64,000 nt of DNA from Allomyces arbusculus (GCA_027604705.1 JADHYV010000021.1:186001-250000), one strand, 5' to 3'; counted from the first letter of the stretch, positions 23,774-34,978 are shown. A program made the numbers and translations. The notes: a model not told the origin generated them from the sequence alone.

Positions 23774-24100
23774 TCAGGCCGCACGACGTGCAGCCGCCGC
23801 CCCAACTGGATCACCCTTGCGGTCCACAGCGCCCCGCAGCGGTCCACCGCTGCAACCGCCACCGCAACCACTCGACGAAAGGCAGTGCTGGCCGACGCCA
23901 GCGGTGGCGGTGCGGGACTTGCGAGAGACGCGTCGCGCGTGCACGTGCACGCCACGCCTCACGACCAGGGCCCGGTTCCTCCCGAAGCAGCGCGACAACG
24001 CACAGAAGTGGGAGGAGCGGAGTCCGACTTTCTCCGACACGCGCGGCCTTGCGACCGTGCAGAAAGCAAGAGCGAGAAGGAGCAGGACCCAGGCGCGCAT
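23774..24100 (-). CDS. Possible small secreted Cys-containing protein
   Basis: An ORF of 108 aa starts at the ATG at 24100 with a good-looking signal peptide (MRAWVLLLLALAFCTVA) followed by a basic segment and six cysteines. No family is recognised. The frame also continues upstream as a longer open frame of low-complexity Arg-rich sequence, as is common in GC-rich DNA, so it may be chance. No intron or neighbour supports it. Confidence 0.25.
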   Translation of the reverse strand: MRAWVLLLLALAFCTVARPRVSEKVGLRSSHFCALSRCFGRNRALVVRRGVHVHARRVSRKSRTATAGVGQHCLSSSGCGGGCSGGPLRGAVDRKGDPVGAAAARRAA

Positions 24101-25012
24101 GTGTGATGGTATCGGCAGGACACGGACGGGCAAGTTGCACCGACTCACTGGCGCGCGACCGCCGCAAGCCGGAACGCGGTCCCGCGCGTCTCTCGTCTCA
24201 TGATCGCGGTTCTTGCTCGCAAACCGACGCAAGCGGTTCCTTCGGGCAAAGGAGGAGGGTCTGCAGACACGCGTGCGCATGCGACCGGCGCCGTCCGTGC
24301 AGTTGGTGCGCCGTAACTTGCCCAACAGTCGTCGCCTCTCTCGAAACGCGCGTTGGGACAGCGCAAGACCGTCCCGAAACCCACGTTTTCGTGGGTCCGT
24401 TGTGGCCCCATTCAATGCCGGCGCGTTCTCGTTGAATGCATTTTTGGCGACACAAGATTCATCATTCATCACGACACGAGCCGTTGCCCTGGTCGATTGA
24501 CGTTACTGCAGTCCATGCAGCGGCGGCGGGGCCCGCCGACCTTCAGAGCTCGCCTGCGTCGCGGTGGGCAGGCGCGGCGCCGGCCGGAGCTGTTGACGAC
24601 GGTGGCGACAAGGGTGGTGCTTCTGGCGGCGGTCGGTGACATGCAAGTGCGCGGAGTGTGCGTATGCAACCGGTTTGCGATCGTTTTCATTTGCAAGGAG
24701 GCGGCTGACGCGGTTTGCTGGTCAAGAAAGGAAGAAGAAAAATAGAGAATCACATAGGGCCGCAGCCAACCGCAACCGTGCACACGACCATGGCGGTTTT
24801 GGCTTGGTCATTTTCCTCGATAACAAATCGCGGTCACGACGGATAACTTATAACCAGTGCCCGCGCCAAGGACCCGCGTATAAAGCCCGCACACCCCCCG
24901 CACGCGCTTCCTCGTCTCTCTCCAATACCCGTTCTTGGACCCCGCTCCTGTCGTCGCTGCCTGATCCGCCGCGCCGTCGTTCTCGAGTTCCCGCCCCGCC
25001 AATCCTACCAAC
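24101..25012. other. Intergenic upstream of malate dehydrogenase
   Basis: About 0.9 kb with no supported gene. The part nearest the malate dehydrogenase start holds a TATA-like site, listed separately. Confidence 0.45.
24879..24885 (+). promoter_or_regulatory. TATA-like element upstream of malate dehydrogenase
   Basis: TATAAAG in a GC-rich context (GCGTATAAAGCCCG), about 130 bp before the proposed ATG at 25013. Position fits a core promoter with a 5' leader of about 100 nt. Based on sequence only. Confidence 0.4.
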
Positions 25013-26752
25013 ATGCCCGCCCTTCCCCCGCCCGCGACCCAGCACCCCGCCAAGGCACGTAACAGATTAGCAGCAACATGATTTGCGAGCGAATGAGCGC
25101 GACGAGGAGGCCGGTCCTGGCCGTCTTCCGCGACCTTGTGAAGTTTGGGGTGGTTGTCGGGATATCTCTCTCTCTGCGCATCCTCCTCACTCACGGCACC
25201 GCGCACGTCGTTGCGTACGCCGCGGCGTGGTGGTCGTGCATTCGCACTTGGTGCTCGCGACCGTTCTCGCGCATGCGCGTCGCGCGGGGCAGCACGTGCG
25301 GGGACGGTTCGGCCCAGCGCCGCGGCAGTGCAGTGCAGTGCAGTGCATGGAGTGACGGCCAGGTGCCGGTGCTCCATCGCCACGCACGCGCGCGTACCGC
25401 GTGGTTCTTTCGCTGACGACCACCGCGCGCGCGTGAGCGGATGTTCTGGTCGGTGGAGAAGCGCGTTGCGAATCGAACCCGACGAGAACCCTGCTCCAAG
25501 GCGCGCTCACGTGTTGCTTGCAGCAACGTGCAGCAATTAAGTGGAAAGGAGAGACGCGGTCCTGAAAAGCCGGGCTTCTCGCTCGCGCGCTTCGCTCCAA
25601 CGAGAATATTGACAAGAATAATGCGCTAACCGCTCTGGAATCGCGACAACGCAATAGGTTGAGCCCCTCCGCGTCTGCGTGACGGGTGCCGCCGGCCAGA
25701 TCGCCTACTCGCTCATCATCAACATTGCCAATGGCACCGTCTTTGGCCCCGAGCAGCCCGTGATCCTGCAGCTGCTCGACATTGCGCCGGCCCTGGAGGC
25801 CATGAAGGGCGTGGAAATGGAGCTCTACGACTGCGCGCTGCCGCTGCTCGCCGGCATCGTCCTCACGACCGACCCGCTCGAGGCTTTCCGCAACGTCGAC
25901 TACGCGATCCTGCTCGGCGCGATGCCACGGCGTGCGGGTATGCTGCGCAAGGACCTGCTCAAGGCCAACGTCGGCATTTTCCAGGTGCAGGGCGCTGCCA
26001 TCGACGCGGTCGCCAAGAAGACGGTCAAGGTGGTCGTTGTCGGCAACCCGGCCAACACCAACGCGCTCGTCTGCTCGCACTACGCCCCCTCGATCCCCAA
26101 GGCCAACTTCTCGGCGCTGACCCGGCTCGACGAGAACCGCGCCAAGTCGATGGTCGCGGTCCGCGCGGGCGTCGCCGTGGACCAGGTCAAGAACGTGATT
26201 ATCTGGGGCAACCACTCGAACACGCAGTACCCAGACGTCGCGCACGCGCACATTACGCGCGACGGCGCGCGCGTGGCCGTCGAGGAGGCCATCAAGGACG
26301 AGGCCTACCTGCACGGTGAGTTCATCAAAGCCGTGGCCCTTCGCGGCGCTGCGATCATTGCTGCTCGCAAGCTGTCGTCGGCCATGTCGGCCGCCAAGGC
26401 CGTCGTCGATCACGTGCGCGACTGGCATTTCGGCACGCGCAGCGGCGAGTTTGTCTCGATGGGCGTCGTGACCGACTCGCGCGCGGCTGCGGCCTACGGG
26501 ATCCCGGAGGACCTGTGCTTCTCGCTGCCGCTGAGCATCAAGGACGATGGCCACTACGAGGTCGTCACGGGCCTGCCCGTTTCGGACTTTGCGCGAGGCA
26601 AGCTCGACGCGACGGTCGCTGAGCTCGAGGAGGAGAAAGCCGAGGCGTTTGCGCATATCGAGTACCTGGCCGCCGTCAAGAAGGCCGAGGAGGAGGCCAA
26701 GGCCGCGCCCGCCAACGGCGATGCCGCACCCGTTGCCGAAGTGTCGGCATAA
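25013..26752 (+). CDS. MDH1: Malate dehydrogenase, cytosolic type
   Basis: The main exon (25658-26752) begins [19 protein letters not shown], the NAD-binding fold start, with an in-frame TAG immediately before it; a 5' exon is therefore required. The best candidate is 25013-25054, giving [14 protein letters not shown], joined through a non-canonical GC-AG intron of about 600 nt (AAG/GCACGT donor, CTAAC branch site at 25625, AATAG acceptor). Total is about 378 aa. Known role: NAD-dependent malate/oxaloacetate interconversion. Seen: [12 protein letters not shown] (substrate-binding loop with the arginines), [21 protein letters not shown] (second substrate Arg) and [14 protein letters not shown] with the catalytic His. 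The C-terminus has an extra Ala/Glu/Lys-rich tail of about 30 residues. The dehydrogenase call is very sure, the first exon much less. Confidence 0.93.
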
Positions 26753-27016
26753 GAGCGTCATGAAGTTGCCGCGACGTTTGCCTGGCGCACTCGTCGGTCG
26801 TCGCTCCACCCCACGACTTTGTTGTGCCTCGTTTTCTTTCGTTTTTGTTCTTGGATCGGGTGATGATGATGGCCCGAAGGCCGCGTCACTTGGGCGCGGC
26901 TTCCAGTTGAGAGCGGGTGCGGGCCCGCAACGTGTACAGATTATATAAAGGCAAATACGAACTCACGCCAAAATACAGATTCATTTAACGCCGATCGCCG
27001 GACTTGGATGAGCAAT

Positions 27017-29098
27017 TCAGCGAGCGTTCCTCGCCACGCCGCGCTCGAAGCGACTCGGTGGGCGCTCGCTATGACCACGTTCAAAACGTTCAAAACGGCT
27101 GTGCTGGAAGCGTTCCCCGCGGTTCCGCTCGAACCGCTCTCCACGGTTACGTTCGAAACGCTCTCCACTGTCACGCTCAAAGCGCTCTCCACGATCCCGC
27201 TCAAAGCGTTCGTCACTCCGGCGCTCCGTGTGCTCGCCGCAAGTGCGCTCGCTCAGCTTCCCCTCGGACTTGCCCTCCTTCATCACAAGTCCCGTATCCT
27301 CCATGACCTCGGCCAACGTGCGGCGGTACTTGACGCGCCAACTCCTCGTGCGTGAAAACACCGCCGACAAGTCGCCCTTCGTCTTCTGCCCATCTTCCTC
27401 CCCCTTCTCCACCACCTCGGGGGTCCACGTCTCCACCTCCTTGATCCGCTTCAACGCCCTCGTCGCCGCGCGAAACGCATCGTCATCCAACTCCTCCAAA
27501 TCCGCGACCCCGGCCGCCGCGGCAGCCGCCTCGTTCCACGCCTTGACGCGCTCCTCGGCAAACACCCAATCCGGATGCATTTCACGCACGACCTGGTACG
27601 GGTGCGCGACTGTCTCCCCCTGCGCGGCGAGCCGCAACGCCGTTGCGAGCGGCGCCTCGCCGGCACCGAATAGGGCCACAGCGCGACCGGTCGTTTGCGC
27701 GCCGCGAGCCGTCCGACCCACGCGGTGCAGGTACGTCGCCGCGTCTCGCGCAAGCGTGTGCTGCACGACGTGCGTGACCCGGGGAAGATCGATTCCGCGC
27801 GCGAGAACGTCGGTCGTCACGACGATCGCAGAGGGGTTGGGGGAGGTGGTCAGGGCGTGTAAGGTCGCGGCGCGCGTGTCCGGGCCGAGCGCGGGGGTGA
27901 ATGCGTGGATCGGCCATTTGGGGAACGCGGTTTGCAGGTGCGATGCGAGGTCCGGGACGTCGGCCGCGCGCTGAGTGAAGACAATCGTGATGTCCTTTGG
28001 TGGCGGCGGGTGTGGGGCCGCTGGGTCGGTGGATTTCACGAGATCGGTTGTCGAAGGGACGGGCGCGTCGGGTGGAGACGAGTGCAGATGCCGCAACAGG
28101 CCTGCGAGAACGGTGGAGCGCTGCTCTTCGTCGTCAATGGAAACAAATTCTTCCGTGACGCCCGCGAGCGTGCGGTGAAGCGCCGACGACGCGACGGCGC
28201 GCAGGTTTGGGACGAGTTTCGCGGCCGCGGCGAGGGGCCACTTGGACGTGCGCGCGCACACAGTCGCGCCGGCGAGTACAACTTGACGGCCATCAGCCTT
28301 GCCGCCGAGCGCCTGCAGGATCCGGGTCGTGTCGCGGCCCGCGCCGGCACTCAGCAGCAAATCGGCCTCGTCGACGACCACGAACCGGGCGCCCTCGAAT
28401 CGGCGCCGCACGCCCGAGACGGTCGGCGTATCAGCCGCCGCAGCCGCTGGGGTTGTAATGAGCACCGTCGCGTCGGCACGCGGCGTGTCGTGCAGCCCCG
28501 TCGTCGGCACGACTTTCAAGTCTGGAATCGCGCGCGCGAGCAATGCTACGACCGCGGCAACCTGTCGCGCCAAGTCGGCCGTCGGGACGAGGACCAGTGC
28601 GTAGGGCGTGCCGGCGCGTGGGAGCTGGTCGCGGTCGCGCAGGATGCGGTGCAGGATTGGGAGGACGTAGCAGAGCGTCTTGCCGCACCCGGTCTCGGCG
28701 GACACGAGCAAGTTTTCGCCGAGATGGAGAAGACGTGGGAGGGCCTTGCGCTGGATTTCGGTGGGAGTAGCGAGCCGCAGGTCGTCGACGAGCGCGGATT
28801 CGAGTGCGGAAGGGAGGTCCAGGTCGGACCACGTCTTGATGTGCTTGGCCACGTTTACCGGGACTTGCTCGACAGGTGGAGAAGATTCGAGGCGCATGGA
28901 GCGTGCACGGCGCGCAGAGTCATGGCGACTGGGCGGTTTCCTTGGCGAACTTGATGAGGAGTACGGGCGGCCGGTCGATACAATCGAGGTAATCAGTGCA
29001 CGTTGGGGAGCAAGCGACCGGGGTCCGGCGACCACGCTGGCCGTTGTCCTTGCCGTTGAACGGGCGGCTGCAGCGAGCTGGCGGGTTGTTGACCACAT
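27017..29098 (-). CDS. Mitochondrial DEAD-box RNA helicase (DDX28/MRH4-like)
   Basis: One exon, 693 aa from the ATG at 29098. The N-terminus MWSTTRQLAAAARSTARTT is a clear mitochondrial presequence; an in-frame Met lies further up at 29197. Helicase motifs in order: Q motif (TPTEIQRKALPRLL), I (SAETGCGKT), Ia (PTADLARQV), II (VDEAD), III (AGAT in place of SAT), IV (IVFTQ), V (VTTDVLARGID) and VI (HRVGRTAR). Known role of the group: assembly of the mitochondrial large ribosomal subunit. After the core, a charged tail ends in seven or so imperfect repeats of 9 residues of the type RGERFERDS/RGERFERNR, rich in Arg, Glu and Phe. It is divergent, by 210 bp, from a second mitochondrial-type gene. 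Exact orthology is uncertain. Confidence 0.85.
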   Translation of the reverse strand: MWSTTRQLAAAARSTARTTASVVAGPRSLAPQRALITSIVSTGRPYSSSSSPRKPPSRHDSARRARSMRLESSPPVEQVPVNVAKHIKTWSDLDLPSALESALVDDLRLATPTEIQRKALPRLLHLGENLLVSAETGCGKTLCYVLPILHRILRDRDQLPRAGTPYALVLVPTADLARQVAAVVALLARAIPDLKVVPTTGLHDTPRADATVLITTPAAAAADTPTVSGVRRRFEGARFVVVDEADLLLSAGAGRDTTRILQALGGKADGRQVVLAGATVCARTSKWPLAAAAKLVPNLRAVASSALHRTLAGVTEEFVSIDDEEQRSTVLAGLLRHLHSSPPDAPVPSTTDLVKSTDPAAPHPPPPKDITIVFTQRAADVPDLASHLQTAFPKWPIHAFTPALGPDTRAATLHALTTSPNPSAIVVTTDVLARGIDLPRVTHVVQHTLARDAATYLHRVGRTARGAQTTGRAVALFGAGEAPLATALRLAAQGETVAHPYQVVREMHPDWVFAEERVKAWNEAAAAAAGVADLEELDDDAFRAATRALKRIKEVETWTPEVVEKGEEDGQKTKGDLSAVFSRTRSWRVKYRRTLAEVMEDTGLVMKEGKSEGKLSERTCGEHTERRSDERFERDRGERFERDSGERFERNRGERFERNRGERFQHSRFERFERGHSERPPSRFERGVARNAR

Positions 29099-29308
29099 CT
29101 TGCGCAAGGAATTGGTTGGAGGATCAGCTTGTCGTCCAGCTTTGGCCATGGCCATAATCAGGATGGTTGATTTTGCACGTGACGCTCGACAGTCCATGTT
29201 GCTCGTTCACGACTTTGCCAGCATGGCCGAGGTTTGGCAGCCAGCAGCACGCGCCAGCACGCAACATCGCAACCACGACTTGGACCGACTTGCTGCACTT
29301 CATCCGCC
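29099..29308. promoter_or_regulatory. Short bidirectional promoter region of two mitochondrial-type genes
   Basis: Only 210 bp lie between the divergent ATGs of the helicase (29098, -) and the small membrane protein (29309, +), so the two promoters must overlap or be shared. No specific motif was identified. Confidence 0.5.
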
Positions 29309-30034
29309 ATGTTCCGCACGTCCGCGTTCCGCCGCTTGCTGACCACGGCCGCGACCACGGCGCCCGCTGCCGCCACCGACGCCGCGCCGGCTGCTGCCGC
29401 GACGTTCCGCAACACGCCGCTGCCGCCGCCCAAGAAGCCCGTCGGCGCCATCCGCGGGTACCCATCTGTGGTCTCGTCGCGCAGCACCAGTAGGAGTGCC
29501 ACGAACATGCGCTGATCACGACCGACCTCCTCATCGTTAGCGGCGTCATTGGTTTCCTGCTCGGGATCGTGCTTGCCGGCACCGCGGGTTACTACTATCT
29601 CGTTGACGACTACCAAGTGTACTCGAACGCGCTGCTTAACAACGTCGAGCAGCTCGGCGGCAGCGTCGAGTCGGTGCGCATCCATTCCTTGCGCTATGCG
29701 TGGGTCCATTGCTCTCAGAAGAAAGTGTGGTCCTGATTGCGGTTGCGTTGCCACTTGCCAGATCCGCGCGAGTCTGAAGAAGGCCGACAAGCTCGAGGCC
29801 GAGGTCAAGGCGCTCAAGGACAGCGCGGCCAAGCGCGACGAGCTGGAGAAGGCGCGCAAGGAGTTGCTCAAGGCGCTGGTCTGTACCGACGTTGCTTTTT
29901 CATGCATTTTTGACACCAGACATGGGGACTAATCCCCAATGCTGTGCGCGATCCAGGACAACCTCACGATCGAGCACCTCGAGCTCAAGACCCGCGTGTG
30001 GGCCGCGGAGCAGGACATCAAGAAGCAGCAGTAG
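29309..30034 (+). CDS. Small mitochondrial single-TM coiled-coil protein, unknown
   Basis: Four exons (29309-29457, 29541-29673, 29762-29878, 29957-30034) join in phase to 158 aa; the third intron has a perfect CTAAT branch site. The protein begins with a mitochondrial presequence (MFRTSAFRRLLTTAATTA) and an Ala/Pro linker. One membrane helix (GVIGFLLGIVLAGTAGYYYL) follows, then DDYQVYSNALLNNVEQLGGS and a Lys/Glu coiled-coil to the end (KTRVWAAEQDIKKQQ). This layout fits an inner-membrane protein with a soluble helical tail. The pattern of a short TM followed by a helical S/N-LL-x-x-V-E-x-L segment recalls an uncharacterised fungal mitochondrial family, but I cannot name it. Confidence 0.65.
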
Positions 30035-31833
30035 CCGCATGTCGTTCGATGTAGATTCCCCTGTCGTGATTCTTTTTTTGTCTATGTTAGTGTCTATGTT
30101 TTGTCTGTTAGTGCACATTGGTCAATTCGCGCAAGGCTGCCCTCTCCCTGCCGTGGAACCGCAAGTTGTGTCAACAAAACGCACAGACCTCTCCATCTGT
30201 CACATCACATTTGACGGCGAAAATGCACGAAATACCGACCATTGTTTCTTGCTGTCTGTGCTTCCATATCTCTTTTTCGATCCATTTTCTTTCGCGCTGT
30301 TGCTCCTGTCGTGCATGCAACATGGCAAAGCTGCCACTTCACAACTATTTCACTCCCACGTTTAACGTTGGGCAAACTGCTGACTTGCAGGCTGATGCAT
30401 GCCAACGTCCACGCGAGCCGACCATGCGATGCTGTGGCGGGCTGGCACCAGACAGCTACGTCCAAAACGGCGAATGCGTTGGGCGATTTGTCGGTCATCG
30501 ATCACCATCTCAATTATTCATCCAACACGCATCGTTCGGGGAGAGGAGGGGAGGGGGGTGGCGACCCCCAAGTTAGCAACAGCTCTTGCTCTTGCGCAGT
30601 CGGTGTTCCAGTGGATGATGATGGCGGCAGCACTGAGCGTGGGAAGCCTCGATTGCGAGTGCGAGCAACGTGGTGGTTTTCTTACCGTTCGTGTCGACTG
30701 GCCACGTGCAGTGCTGCCTCCATGCTCTTGCTTCATGTTCGTCTCCCCGATCTGCATGTCCGAACAAGTATCAGCGCATCCATGGATAATGGGCCGGGCT
30801 TGTGGCCCTTTGGCGAGCTCCCCAACAAGGTCCCAGGCCATCTCGACCATTATGATCCAGATCGACACAGCGCCTGCACTCCCAAAGTACTGTTTTTAAA
30901 GGACCTGGACGACGAAACAGCTCGTCCATGGGAGAACAAATGTAAACAAATGAACAATACGAGAAAATGCAGCCGGTAGGCGTTGGCTGGGGTGCCAATG
31001 CAACCTTCTCAATCGACGTGGGTGCGACAACGTTATCAGTGCAAGAGGACAACGGCTATTAGTATTCTCACTTTCTAGCAGCCATCATCAGCTCGACCCG
31101 ACAGAGCGCTCCACACCATAGATACCATGCCTCTTCAACATGGTTTATGGGAATTGTCTTCAGTCATCGACATTGATCACCAGCGTGATCTCTGAAGCTG
31201 GGCGAGGAGTTCACACCGCACACGCGATCAACTAACAACTAACGTTCTGCTCCAGGAAATGGTTTCGGGTGCGCCACAGTGTGTCCCTCCCTTTTGCCCG
31301 ACCACGGGAGACCCTCAAAACGACGCTCCGTGAATGATCATTGGCCATCGCAGTGCCGTTTATCGACGGCGCAGCAGCGAACCGGAGTTTTGGCGATCAG
31401 TTTTCGCTTCGTCCCCTTGTTACCACTTTGGCTCCACTGATGCCACATTGGCGGATGCATGCAAGGAAAAAACGCCACTTGTCGACCAGCGCGACGCAAG
31501 ACCACCTCCTGCAGCGCATCACTTCGACTTGTTACTTGACCAGCGGCGCAGCTGTGCGCGGCGGTGCGCACCGGAGGGATGCGCTGGGAAAGCAGGTGCA
31601 CGCATGGTCCGCCCCAACCGACGTGTGGAGCGCGCGCAGCACAGGCTACAAAAGTCAGGCCTGCCCCCGTTCCAAGAAACGGAAACGCCCCCGCTCACTC
31701 TGATCCAGCCTCACCTAGCCGGTTTCAAGAACAAGTGTGATCCCGCTTTGGCCTTGCTCGTCGAAGCAACTTTCCCTGCACGCTCGTCGCGACTGCTCTC
31801 CCCGTTTGCCGACCCGCCCTCCTTCGTTCAACA
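30035..31833. other. Long intergenic region, no gene supported
   Basis: 1.8 kb, less GC-rich than the flanking genes. Open frames (for example near 30242-30979 and 31334-31909) lack codon bias and any known domain. No tRNA, repeat or transposon protein was seen. The last part must hold the promoter of the following enzyme gene. Confidence 0.5.
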
Positions 31834-34027
31834 ATGGAACAAATCGACGAGATCATCCTGTCGTCTATCAGCGCCGACGCAAGGATCCGCGCTATTCGGA
31901 AGTCCGTGATTGGAGCGCGCGCGCCCTTTCTCTCACCGATCGGCCGCACATGGTCGGTGATTTACTGTGACTACTTTGCGTCGGGCCGCCCACTCAAGTT
32001 TGTCGAGGACGTGATCCGCAATCATATTCTACCATTCTATGCCAACACGCACACGACAACAACCGTCACGGCCCGACGCACCATGGCGCAACGCGAGCGC
32101 GCGCGAGATGTAATTCGCAGGTCCCTCAACGCAAACAAGGACATGTATAGCGTCATTTTTACGGGTTCCGGTAGTACCGCGGCCATTGTCCACTTGGCCA
32201 CGACATTACAGCTTTACAATCGCAGCGTCTGGCGTGCAGCGCCGTTGCCGACAGTGTTCATATCTTTGGCCGAGCATCACTCGAACATTCTTCCATTTCG
32301 CGACTCGGCGGCCAAGGTCGTCACGATTCCACTCGACGAGACGGGCCGCCAATTGGATCTGGCGGAGCTCGAAAGGCAAGTTGTGGTCGCCAAGCAGGCT
32401 GGGTCGCCTCTCTTGATCGGCTCCTTTTCAGCTGGAAGTAACCTGACGGGTATTGTGGTTGACGTTGACCCAATCGCACGCATCATGCACCGGCATGGCG
32501 GTCTTGCATTCTTCGACTACGCTGGCGTCGGGGCATATGTGGACATCGACATGAATCCGGCTGATAATGAGACGGTTCCTGTCGCGGACCGTGGACTGGC
32601 GTACAAGGACGCAGTATTCCTGTCGCCACACAAGTTTATTGGCGGTCCTGGCACGCCTGGCGTGTTGGTCGCGCGCAGGTCTCTTTTTCGACCGGATCTG
32701 CCAACGCGCCCTGGTGGTGGTTCGGTAAGCTTCGTGACGGGAATGGAGCACGAATACTTGGAGGATCTCGAGGAGCGCGAGGAGGCTGGTACGCCCGCAA
32801 TTGTCGAGGCGATTCGATGCGGGCTCGTCTTTCGCGTCAAGGAACTGGTCGGGGTCGCGCAAATGCAGTTGCGCGAGCATGCCATCGCCAAGCATGCGCT
32901 TGAGCAGTTGACGGAACATCCACGCATTCGCGTTCTCGGTGATACCGAGGGCGAGCGCGTGCCGGTGTTCTGCGTCCAGATCACTGCGCCAGACGTGAAC
33001 ACAGCAACGCCAATGAAGTTCCTGCATTACAATTTCGTTTCGGCCGTGCTCAACGACTTTTTCGGCATCCAGACGCGTGGTGGGTGCATGTACGCTCCAT
33101 AATTCATGCTTCACATTTGTGTCTTGAAGCTCATAAACGATTGCTTTTTCCACCTGCAGGTGCGCTGGACCGTATGGGATTTCGCTCCTCAACTTGACCG
33201 CCGAGCAAGTCGAAACCTACCAGACGCTGCTGAGCCAGAACCCGGCCGTGCGCAGTCGACTTGTTCACGGATCCGCGCCGTCATGCAACACGGGTTCATG
33301 CTCGCCAGTTCCTCCCAAGCTCGACTCGCTCAAGCCCGGGTACCTACGCTTCTCTTTCAACTACTTCACGCCAATTGATGAAGTCAGCACGGTTCTGCGC
33401 GCCGTAACGTGGGTCGCGGACCATGACTGGCGACTGCTGCCGTATTACCGCGTCGACCCGCAGTCTGGTGCGTGGTCGATGCGGTGCACTCCGACCGTCA
33501 TGCTCAAACTGTCGCGCAAGTCGTTCCGTGGCCTCCCCACTGCCGATTTGCTCATGGTACCGGCACATGGTGCATTGCTAGTCGCCAACGAGCCCGCTGA
33601 GTCAGACGCCAAGGCGCTGCGCGTCGCACAGCGGCTCGCGGACCGCGTCGGCGTGGTGTTGCGTGTGCACCACTCGTCGATCCAAGCCGAACTGCGCGAC
33701 GGGTACCATGCGTATGGCACCACCGTTGAAGCGGCGCGCTGGTTTATGCATCCGGCCGACGCAGCGTCCATGTTGGGGCATCCCGACGTCCCAGAACTGT
33801 CGCGAGCACCGGGCGCGCTGATGCTGCGCTTTGCCGATCGTATGCGCACGTCGCTCTCGGCGCGGTGGAACCGCTATATGCAAAAACCGACGTTTGCTCA
33901 GGCGCCGTCGATGAACGACAGCGCTGTGATATTGGCAAATGGCTCGACCGTGATGAATATGGACGACAGTGACCGCGGAACGCTGGACGCAAACTCATCG
34001 TTGGATTGCTCTGTGACGAGCGTCTGA
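31834..34027 (+). CDS. Class-V PLP-dependent aminotransferase/cysteine-desulfurase-like protein, copy 1
   Basis: Two exons (31834-33089, 33160-34027), 707 aa. Fold-type I PLP enzyme of the class-V (NifS-like) group. Seen: IGRTWSVIYCDYFASGRPLKF at the N-terminus, ANTHTTTTVTARRTMAQRER, GSGSTAAI (phosphate-binding loop), EHHSNILPFRDS, FFDYAGVGAYVDIDMN (cofactor-binding Asp) and the PLP lysine in SPHKFIGGPGTPG. A GGCMCAGPYG loop follows, matching the cysteine-bearing loop of bacterial relatives recalled from memory. A C-terminal domain then contains SLKPGYLRFSFNYF and DWRLLPYYRVDPQSGAWSMR, and a Ser/Asp-rich tail. The intron splits the Met codon of that loop. The substrate is unknown. It heads a tandem pair with the gene at 34979, which has the same exon structure. 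Confidence 0.82.
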
Positions 34028-34978
34028 GGTGCGTTGCAGGTGGGTTCATGGCGCGGATTTGTGGCAGCGTGATCTCGCCATTCTGATGTGAGGGGAGCAC
34101 GCCAAGTGGAAGATGAAGTCAATGCAGCAAAGCGAGGCTATCAATTGTCGTTGTGGAATACGGGAAAAATCATAAATTACAAATTTCATACTGGAGCCAA
34201 ACATATTGTGCAGAAGTGACCGTATCAGAACGATCCGAGAGTCTGTCTGTCCACTTGCACGCTTGGAGCACATCTGTTCACTTGCACGTTTGGAGCACAA
34301 TGAAAGATCACAGGAAAAGGCTCCAGCATTCTTTTCCACTCACCAGCCAGCCCGACAGGTCGTCAACGCGGTGGATTACATACGTTTGCGACTCGTTATG
34401 CAGCATAAACGACACAGTGCCATGAAACAGCGTATTCTCTTGGCGCGCAACACTCACTCGCATCGTAGCACAGATAGGTGAGAAATCATTCAGTCGCGCA
34501 AGATGCAACGGCGTGTGGCGACAGTTGGACGATGCACGTGTACTGCTGCTCATCCTGCCCCCTCCGCTCGGTATGGCACGGCACACACAAGCGCGTCAGG
34601 AGCGGCGACTGGAGCAAGGGGCAAAGATGCGAAGCTGCCCCCGTTTGCCTCAATCTAGATGGAGCCTTGCATGAACTCCCTGCCAAAAATCGCACCGCAG
34701 GCGTAAACGTCTCCGCTCGAATTGAACACGCCTTGTCGTGGCCTTCAGCCCTCCGCCCAGGTGGCGGCGGTGCCTGCTCACGATAACAGCGCCATGATGG
34801 CGCAAGGACTCTTGAACCGGCCACACTTGCTCCCGCTCGCCTGTTCTCTCTCCTGCTGCAGCTCGGCCCAACAAGAACGCCTAGCCTCAGCTGGGAGTCG
34901 CAGATTTTTGCAAGCGACCGACCGCTCAACAAGATAAATTGCACCACGGAAACACTGCCAGCCTTCAATTTTCTAAGC
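34028..34978. other. Spacer between the tandem class-V genes
   Basis: 951 bp without a supported gene; its first half is AT-richer. It must contain the terminator of copy 1 and the promoter of copy 2. I see no clear similarity to the region upstream of copy 1. Confidence 0.5.

Noticed and set aside
25471-25490. A further copy of the tRNA-like repeat
   Set aside because: Only a dozen bases resemble the B-box (AATCGAACCCGACG); no head or arms follow.
25187-26809. A 540-aa minus-strand frame opposite malate dehydrogenase
   Set aside because: Fully explained as the shadow of a strongly conserved enzyme in GC-rich DNA.
31334-31909. A frame overlapping the start of class-V enzyme copy 1
   Set aside because: No domain or codon bias, and it ends inside the real coding exon in another frame.
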